The notes under the pieces: model-generated | What the model saw: only the letters and a program-made list of their open reading frames with translations | Database searches by the model: none | What the model was told of the DNA's origin: nothing | Part shown: positions 58,331 through 64,000 of the stretch, in pieces | Position numbering within the stretch: the first letter of the stretch is position 1 | Layout: each line of letters starts with the position of its first letter | DNA from: Limnobacter humi | Lineage (GTDB): Bacteria; Pseudomonadota; Gammaproteobacteria; Burkholderiales; Burkholderiaceae_B | Direction of reading: 5' to 3' | Length of the DNA stretch: 64,000 bases | NCBI RefSeq assembly: GCF_024518835.1 | Contig: NZ_JANIGO010000004.1 | Span: forward strand, 124,001 to 188,000 | Translations under genes and position numbers: made by a program

Positions 58331-59281
58331 ATGGAAGCGCTGATCCAGCAGGCATTGCCCACCATACATCTGTTTTTCGGTCCTGACCCGGACTGGAAAC
58401 AGGTATTCCTCAGCATACTGACCCCACTGTTCCTGTTGGGCACTGCGGTCGAGTATCTGTACCTGAAAAAGGTTGGACGGTCTTTCTTTTTTAGAAAGCA
58501 AGAGGTCATGACCAACATGCTGCTGGGCGGCACTTACCAGGCCATGGAAGTGGTGTGGTATGCCTTGTTTGTCAGTGTGTTCATGGAGTGGCTGTACAGT
58601 TTTCGTGTGGCCACCATTGAGGTAACCCCACTGAATTTTCTCGGTCTGCTGTTTGGCATCGAGTTTTGTTATTACTGGTTTCACCGGGCCAGCCATCGCA
58701 TTCGGTGGTTTTGGTGCGCCCACGTGGTTCATCACAGTGGCGAGAACATGACGACCACCACCGCCATGCGTCAAAGCCTTTTTTACGCCGTGAACCTGCA
58801 CCAGATTTTCTGGGCGCCCATGCTCATCATCGGCTTCCCAGTGTGGGCCGTGTTGTTGGCCTATGGCGTGAATCTGGGTTACCAGTATTTCGTGCATACC
58901 CAAGCGGTGGACAAACTGCCCCGATGGTTTGAATTCGTGTTTAATACGCCATCCCATCACCGGGTTCACCATGGTCGAAACGCCGAATACATCGACAAGA
59001 ATTACGGTGGTGTGCTGATTATTTGGGACCGTTTGTTCGGCACCTTTGAGCCGGAAGTTGCAGCGGTGGATTACGGCATTGTTCGCCAGCCCACAACCAA
59101 CAACATCTGGACCCTGAACACACATGAATGGCGCGACATGTTCAGCGATGCGTTAAAACCTGGGCCACTGTGGCAACGCATCAAGCACATTTGGGCACCA
59201 CCGGAGTGGGTACGCCCTGGCTTGGCAGATCAGTCCAACCTGCGAGACAAACCAACGCCAGCCGCCACCGCAAAAGCGTAA
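58331..59281 (+). CDS. Sterol desaturase / fatty acid hydroxylase family membrane protein
   Basis: This is a di-iron membrane oxygenase of 316 residues with about five hydrophobic segments. The histidine clusters are HRASH (His118-His122), HVVHH (131-135) and SHHRVHH near 208-214, followed by YIDKNYGGVLIIWDRLFGTFEPE in two overlapping parts. This is the pattern of the alkylglycerol monooxygenase-like subgroup. GGGGAGA is 6 nt before the ATG. It lies 164 nt behind the lipoprotein hydrolase on the same strand, which hints at a shared lipid substrate. The reaction is unknown. Confidence 0.9.
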   Translation: MEALIQQALPTIHLFFGPDPDWKQVFLSILTPLFLLGTAVEYLYLKKVGRSFFFRKQEVMTNMLLGGTYQAMEVVWYALFVSVFMEWLYSFRVATIEVTPLNFLGLLFGIEFCYYWFHRASHRIRWFWCAHVVHHSGENMTTTTAMRQSLFYAVNLHQIFWAPMLIIGFPVWAVLLAYGVNLGYQYFVHTQAVDKLPRWFEFVFNTPSHHRVHHGRNAEYIDKNYGGVLIIWDRLFGTFEPEVAAVDYGIVRQPTTNNIWTLNTHEWRDMFSDALKPGPLWQRIKHIWAPPEWVRPGLADQSNLRDKPTPAATAKA

Positions 59282-59329
59282 GCAGGACCATCTCGTACTA
59301 CAATGGGTGGAACCCTACAGGAACCACCC

Positions 59330-60574
59330 ATGCGCCGAAAACCGCTGAACACCGCCTCCCGCTCCAAGCTCTCCAAGTATGCCAAGCCACTGGCCAACCT
59401 GGCCATATTGCTGGCCGACGCGGGTAGCCGCCTGGAACGGCGATTCTGGAAAAAAAAGCTGTTTGCGGCATTGGCACCCATGCTGGAGAGCCGCAGCGAC
59501 ACCACGCTGGTTCAAACACTGGACCATCTGTACAGCACCAACTACCGCGCTTATGACGAACTGGCCTTTGCCATTGAAAACACGGTTGAATCGCCAGCCA
59601 TCGGTGACGGTTCAGTCGATGTACTGTTGTTGGCTGCGCCCATTCTGGCTTGGTCAACCTACAACATTCCATCGGGCAAAATTGATGAATCAACGGTGGC
59701 CTTGTTCACCGAACTGTTGCACAAAAATGTACTGTCCGATCAGGCGCATCTGGTACTGACCAATATGCTGTTTAGCCCGGACCAGTTGCCGGAAAGCTAT
59801 ACATCTGCGGCTGAATTGGCGCGCCAATTGGGCCAGGCCGCCGTGGACAAGGTCATGGTTCGAATCGACACTGAAAACCTTCCGGCAACGCAGAGTTTCT
59901 TGTCAGATGTCCGCTACCTGATTGGAGCCATTGCAGTGCCCAACGGACAACCTGCTTTCAAATGGCAGGTGGAATCCCATAGCAATGGCGTGTTGCTCAG
60001 CAAAGAAGAAGTGCTGGAAAACTGGCGTGTGGTTGGAAGTCAGGCACTTCAGAAAATCATGCCCGGTTGCCTGCTGGAACTGATGCTGCCCAACGGGCTG
60101 TACAACGCTTGCCGTGAGGCGGAGAAAGAGGCACGGGCCTATTCGGTCAGAGCATCGGCCGCGTTCCTGGAGAGTGCACTGGACGTACCGCCTCAAAAAA
60201 TCTGTGCCAGTGTGGGCGCTTTTGTGGACCGGGGCGAAATTGAGGAGTATCGGATTGGATTTTCACTGGAGGGCACTCCGGACGTGGTGCACGGTGTGGT
60301 GTGGCCGCTCATTGGCGAAGAATATGGCAATGAGCCCGATCCAGTGTACGAGCGAGACATTGAAAGCGAACCGGATAATCCTGTTATCCGTTCAAAGATT
60401 GAAGCCCTGCTGAAAGAAGTCGGTATCCGAAAGATCACTGTGCTGGAAGAACGCTTTCCGCTGGAATACTGCGAAGACTGTGGCTCACCCCTCTACCCCA
60501 ATCCGGAAGGGGAACTGATGCATGCAGAATTGCCAGAAGACTCCGAACTGCCCAACACCATGCAGCTGCACTAG
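59330..60574 (+). CDS. DUF2863 family protein
   Basis: A 414-residue protein, apparently cytoplasmic, with a basic N-terminus and no membrane segment. A C-terminal CEDCGSPLYPNPEG motif (Cys381, Cys384) resembles half of a zinc ribbon. Overall sequence and length fit DUF2863, a betaproteobacterial family of unknown function. The ATG at 59330 gives MRRKPLNTASRSKLSKYA. Its TAG stop and the TAG of the convergent iron permease gene both lie in the palindrome CTAG (60571-60574). Confidence 0.8.
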   Translation: MRRKPLNTASRSKLSKYAKPLANLAILLADAGSRLERRFWKKKLFAALAPMLESRSDTTLVQTLDHLYSTNYRAYDELAFAIENTVESPAIGDGSVDVLLLAAPILAWSTYNIPSGKIDESTVALFTELLHKNVLSDQAHLVLTNMLFSPDQLPESYTSAAELARQLGQAAVDKVMVRIDTENLPATQSFLSDVRYLIGAIAVPNGQPAFKWQVESHSNGVLLSKEEVLENWRVVGSQALQKIMPGCLLELMLPNGLYNACREAEKEARAYSVRASAAFLESALDVPPQKICASVGAFVDRGEIEEYRIGFSLEGTPDVVHGVVWPLIGEEYGNEPDPVYERDIESEPDNPVIRSKIEALLKEVGIRKITVLEERFPLEYCEDCGSPLYPNPEGELMHAELPEDSELPNTMQLH

Positions 60575-62196
60575 TGCCCGGTACCCGACTGCTGCTGGCG
60601 CGCGCCCTGGCGCATGAGCAGCAGAATGGGGACCAGGGCAACCAGAACAATCAACAATGAAGGCACGGCAGCCTCGGTCAAACGTTCATCGGCCGCAAAC
60701 TGATACGCCTTCACAGCGAGCGTATCAAAATCAAACGGCCTCAATACCAAGGTGGCTGGCAATTCCTTCACCACATCCACCAACACCAGCAATACACCGG
60801 TGGCCAGAGGCCCTCTGAGAATGGGCAGGTGTACCTGCCACAGCACCTGTCGAGCAGTTCGCCCCAACACACGAGCAGACTCATCGATGTGCCGTGTGAT
60901 TTGATTCAGACCGGCATCCACGGCCTGTAGGGCAGCCGATGTAAAACGGACGTTGTAGGCATACACCAGTGCGACCACACTACCGGTCAGTGCGGGCAGC
61001 GACCATCCCATCTCAAAAGTAAAGCGATCGACAAAAGCCAGTGGAAGAAGGATCGCAATCGCCAGAATGGCACCGGGCACCCCATAACCCAGCGCAACCA
61101 GACGGTGCACAGTTTGAATCCAGCGCTGTGGCTGCTGGCGCTTGAGATACGACAAAAACACGGCCAACACGAGCGACACGCCTGCGGCCGAAAAGCCCAG
61201 GATGGCTGAATGTTTGGCCCATGCCAAGCTGCGTGCCCAGTCAATTGAGGTGTCCACATGCTGCAACAACACAAGCAAAAACATCACTGGCAATACAAAA
61301 CCAAGCAGGAAAGGCAGCGTGCACAGGGTCATCACCACCGCAGCCTGCAGCGGTTTCAATCGACTGCGTACCATGGTTTGCCCTTTGCCTGACTGGGTGT
61401 AAAACTGGGCACGGCCACGGGCTCGACCCTCAGCCACAATCAAACCGAGCATCATCAGCAACAACATCACGGATAGAAGGGCTGCAGAGGCCCGGTCACC
61501 CAGGTTTAACCAGGTGTTGAAAATGGCGGTGGTGAATGTTTGCACACCGAAATAGGCCAAGGCGCCAAACTCGGACAGGGCCTCCATCAACACCAACGCC
61601 AAACCAGCCACCCAGGCTGGGCGGGCCACTGGCAATGCCACCTGCAAGAAGGCGCGAGTGGCTGAGTATCCGAGCGATCGGGCCGCATCCATCAGTGAGG
61701 GGCTTCTGGCCAGAAAGGACGCACGCGCCAGGAGGTAGACATAGGGATAAAGCACAAAAGACAAGACCAGTATTGCACCAGTGAGCGACCGAATGTCAGG
61801 CATCCGGAATTGTAGTCCCAGCAGCGAGCGCAACAGGGTGGAGAAAAGGCCGGAAAACTGCAAGGCATCGGTGTACGCATAGGCAATCACGTAGGATGGC
61901 ATGGCCAGCGGCAGAATCAGTAACCATTCAATCCAGCGCCGGCCTGGAAATTCGTGGGTGGTGATCCACCAAGCTGGCAATACACCCATGGTGCTGGTGA
62001 GAACCATGACACCCAAGGCAAGCCCCAGTGTTTGAAACAACAAACCAGGTAAGGTGGTGGACATCAGGTGCAGCAAGACGTCTGGCGCTGAGTAAAGCCC
62101 CACCAAGGCCATACCCGCCAGGCAACAGAACGGCAACAGCAACATGGCCGCCAGCAAACCCGCTGAAACCCGACTTCGAATACCCAATGTCAACAA
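60571..62196 (-). CDS. fbpB: Iron(III) ABC transporter permease (FbpB/SfuB type)
   Basis: This inner-membrane permease of 541 residues consists of two homologous halves with about six helices each. EAA loops couple it to the ATPase (EALSEFGALAYFG in the first half, VDVVKELPATLVLRPF in the second). The LPLAMPSYVIAYAY stretch is typical of Fbp-class ferric permeases. A TTG at 62196 is the best available start, since no good Shine-Dalgarno is visible. It is divergent from the ATPase gene across a Fur-like box. No periplasmic binding protein gene is in the window. Confidence 0.87.
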   Translation of the reverse strand: MLTLGIRSRVSAGLLAAMLLLPFCCLAGMALVGLYSAPDVLLHLMSTTLPGLLFQTLGLALGVMVLTSTMGVLPAWWITTHEFPGRRWIEWLLILPLAMPSYVIAYAYTDALQFSGLFSTLLRSLLGLQFRMPDIRSLTGAILVLSFVLYPYVYLLARASFLARSPSLMDAARSLGYSATRAFLQVALPVARPAWVAGLALVLMEALSEFGALAYFGVQTFTTAIFNTWLNLGDRASAALLSVMLLLMMLGLIVAEGRARGRAQFYTQSGKGQTMVRSRLKPLQAAVVMTLCTLPFLLGFVLPVMFLLVLLQHVDTSIDWARSLAWAKHSAILGFSAAGVSLVLAVFLSYLKRQQPQRWIQTVHRLVALGYGVPGAILAIAILLPLAFVDRFTFEMGWSLPALTGSVVALVYAYNVRFTSAALQAVDAGLNQITRHIDESARVLGRTARQVLWQVHLPILRGPLATGVLLVLVDVVKELPATLVLRPFDFDTLAVKAYQFAADERLTEAAVPSLLIVLVALVPILLLMRQGARQQQSGTGH

Positions 62197-62223
62197 ACCA
62201 ACCGCCTAAGCATGGCAAAATAG

Positions 62224-62243
62224 AAGTAATTATCATTTTACTT
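62224..62243. promoter_or_regulatory. Fur-like box between fbpB and fbpC
   Basis: AAGTAA-TTATCATT-TTACTT is a 20-bp palindromic AT-rich element with the Fur-like core ATTATCATT. It is 28 nt from the permease start and 27 nt from the ATPase start, so one site could repress both directions under iron sufficiency. Confidence 0.6.
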
Positions 62244-62269
62244 TAAGTTGGCAGCTGCGCTGTTCATCC

Positions 62270-63325
62270 ATGGACACTCCTTCCCTGGCACTTGAGATTG
62301 ACCGTCTGACCATTGGGTATGCTGGCGCCGGTGAACCCGCAGTCAAAGACATTGGCTTTGCGCTCAAGGCGGGCACCATTGCCTGTTTGTTGGGGCCGTC
62401 TGGCTGCGGTAAAACAACCCTGCTTCGGGCCATCGCCGGCTTCCTACCGCCATCGTCCGGAGAAATCCGAATTGCAGGTCGGTGCGTGAGCAAGCCCGGA
62501 GAGGTTCTGAATCCGGAAAAACGTCAAGTGGGTGTGGTATTCCAGGACTACGCGCTGTTTCCCCACCTCACTGTTCAGGACAATATTGCGTTTGGGCTCC
62601 ACGGCGAACCGGCTGCACACCGGAAAGCGCGCTGCAGCGATCTGCTCGAGCTGGTCGGATTGCAAAGCCTGGCCCGACGGTACCCGCACGAACTGTCTGG
62701 TGGCCAACAGCAACGTGTGGCCTTGGCGCGGGCCCTGGCACCACGCCCGGCACTCATGTTGCTCGATGAGCCGTTTTCCAATCTTGATGTTGAACTGAAA
62801 GAGCGCTTGACCCTGGAGGTTCGGGATATTCTAAAAGCTGAGCGCATGAGTGCCATTTTGGTAACGCACGATCAACATGAAGCATTCAGCATGGCCGACG
62901 AAATCGGCGTGATGGATCAGGGTCGATTGCAGCAGTGGGGCTCTTCCTACGCGCTGTACCACCAACCGAATTCCCGAATGGTGGCTGACTTCATTGGTCA
63001 GGGCGTGTTTTTGCCGGCGCGCCGCTCAGCGCAAGGCATCGCCTTCGAACTGGGCGAATTGCCGCTGCAGCAAAGCCAGGTACCCTGCGATGGGGAATTC
63101 GACGTTTTGGTTCGTCCGGATGACATCATCCACGACGACGCCAGTCCACTACAAGCACGGGTTGTTCGGAAGGCTTTTCGCGGCGCCGATTTTTTGTACA
63201 CGCTGGCCTTGGACAGTGGCGATCAGGTGATGGCGCTGGTTCCCAGCCACCACAATCACACCATTGGGGAACCCATTGGCATCCGGCTGGAACTGGACCA
63301 TGTGATGGTGTTTGCGCGACAGTGA
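62270..63325 (+). CDS. fbpC: Iron(III) ABC transporter ATP-binding protein (FbpC type)
   Basis: The 351-residue ATPase has Walker A GPSGCGKTT (42-50), a Q-loop in VVFQDYALFPH, signature LSGGQQQRVALARAL near 142, Walker B LMLLDEP near 162 and the H-loop VTHDQHEA. A C-terminal TOBE-like regulatory region follows (about 240-351). The CysA/PotA/FbpC class is clear. Pairing with the divergent permease and the Fur-like box favours ferric iron. The ribosome site is weak. Confidence 0.88.
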   Translation: MDTPSLALEIDRLTIGYAGAGEPAVKDIGFALKAGTIACLLGPSGCGKTTLLRAIAGFLPPSSGEIRIAGRCVSKPGEVLNPEKRQVGVVFQDYALFPHLTVQDNIAFGLHGEPAAHRKARCSDLLELVGLQSLARRYPHELSGGQQQRVALARALAPRPALMLLDEPFSNLDVELKERLTLEVRDILKAERMSAILVTHDQHEAFSMADEIGVMDQGRLQQWGSSYALYHQPNSRMVADFIGQGVFLPARRSAQGIAFELGELPLQQSQVPCDGEFDVLVRPDDIIHDDASPLQARVVRKAFRGADFLYTLALDSGDQVMALVPSHHNHTIGEPIGIRLELDHVMVFARQ

Positions 63326-63349
63326 ACGGCGGATTACAACCCGCTGAGA

Positions 63350-64000
63350 TCAACCCAAGTCGTTGGTGTTGTTGCCCGAATCAGCCACAAGCCCCGAATC
63401 GGCCGACGAAGCGGACGAATTGATGGAAGAGCCACCAGCTGCGGCGAACAGTTCAGTTGCCTCGTGCACGCTGTGCGGATTTGAAAAATCCAGTGTCAGG
63501 GGGAACGCCTCTGGCGAGGTAAACAAACCATCCAGCGTGGTCAGGGTGGCCAGTGGCGTGGACGCAGTCATGGCATCCAATACTGGGTCTCCCAAATAAG
63601 CACTGTCCAGGCTCATGGTGCTGAGCAGAACATGGCTGTCGAGCCCCTGCAGTTCATGCACAGTCGAATGAATGTCGCTACTCAGGTCGCCAAACAACTG
63701 CTGACCGCCGCTGTTGAGGTCGAGCACCTGGCTTTGAAGATCTGCAATCAGTTGGTTCAGCTCACCCGCACTGAGATGACCTGCCAAGGCGGCATCAATT
63801 TTTGGAATCAACCCTGTCAAATCATGGCCCAGATGGGCAGTGCTGTGATCGTGTGTCATGTGGGCAAGGGCTCCGGCAGGTTCGGATTCCATCCAAAGAC
63901 CCGCTGTGGCTGTACCAGACACCAGGGGGTGTTCACCCAGCAAACTGGAATCTGATACGCAGTGGCTGGCAAACAGACGGACGTCGCCCAAGGTAGACAC
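63350..64000 (-). CDS. C-terminal part of an unrecognised acidic protein (runs off window)
   Basis: At least 216 residues are read in from the right edge. The GTG at the edge is probably not the real start. The segment is Ser/Leu/Asp/Thr-rich, with no Cys-rich motif beyond a single Cys, a His-rich patch (MTHDHSTAHLGHD) and a polar tail with SSINSSASSADSG. It looks like the end of a large secreted or surface protein, but I do not recognise a family. It is convergent with fbpC. Confidence 0.5.
   Translation of the reverse strand: MSTLGDVRLFASHCVSDSSLLGEHPLVSGTATAGLWMESEPAGALAHMTHDHSTAHLGHDLTGLIPKIDAALAGHLSAGELNQLIADLQSQVLDLNSGGQQLFGDLSSDIHSTVHELQGLDSHVLLSTMSLDSAYLGDPVLDAMTASTPLATLTTLDGLFTSPEAFPLTLDFSNPHSVHEATELFAAAGGSSINSSASSADSGLVADSGNNTNDLG

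Overview
The window is a chromosomal segment of a betaproteobacterium, most likely order Burkholderiales. The evidence is the long tpiA-secG-tRNA-Leu-nuoABCDEFGHIJKLMN-DUF2818 array, the sdhCDAB-sdhE-gltA order, the prpR/prpBC-acnD-prpF methylcitrate locus, and the betaproteobacterial small families DUF2818, DUF2863 and DUF2845. From memory the protein style fits Limnobacter or a near relative, but that genus guess cannot be tested here. Gene density is high, no stretch of 300 bases lacks a gene, and I see no insertion sequence, prophage, integrase or CRISPR array.

Layout. Positions 1-5.75 kb (minus strand): scoA-scoB, then pyrG-kdsA-eno-ftsB. 5.99-8.29 kb (plus): ETF-ubiquinone oxidoreductase with a strong terminator, then an orphan HNH nuclease-like gene. 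8.3-24.3 kb (minus): tpiA, secG, tRNA-Leu(GAG), all 14 complex I genes and DUF2818. 24.4-29.6 kb (minus): quinone oxidoreductase-like gene, pnp, rpsO, leuA. 29.7-34.7 kb (minus): sdhCDAB, sdhE, gltA. 34.9-37.8 kb: a GntR/HutC regulator divergent from mdh and a CitE-like lyase. 37.9-40.2 kb: small accessory genes (TspO, PPC-domain protein, a deleted methyltransferase pseudogene, two small exported proteins). 40.2-48.0 kb: prpR divergent from prpB-prpC-acnD-prpF. 48.2-55.8 kb: a divergent PEP carboxylase homologue, an amidase, a receiver-like protein and acnB. 55.9-64 kb: an AraC regulator facing a lipoprotein hydrolase and a sterol-desaturase-family gene, DUF2863, a divergent Fbp-type iron ABC pair with a Fur-like box, and the 3' end of an unrecognised gene.

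Functionally the window is central carbon and respiratory metabolism. Lower glycolysis (tpiA, eno), the TCA cycle (gltA, acnB, sdh, mdh), the methylcitrate cycle (prp), a possible anaplerotic enzyme (ppc-like) and ketone-body activation (scoAB) feed electrons through complex I, complex II and ETF-QO to the quinone pool.

The most interesting signals are regulatory or divergent. A near-identical 23-bp inverted repeat sits both in the gntR-mdh intergenic region and upstream of acnB, 20 kb away, suggesting a small GntR-controlled TCA regulon. A clear sigma-54 promoter with helically phased PrpR-type repeats precedes prpB. The PEP carboxylase homologue breaks both hallmark family signatures, has a Ser-rich N-terminal tail and is preceded by a short ORF with a near-perfect Shine-Dalgarno.
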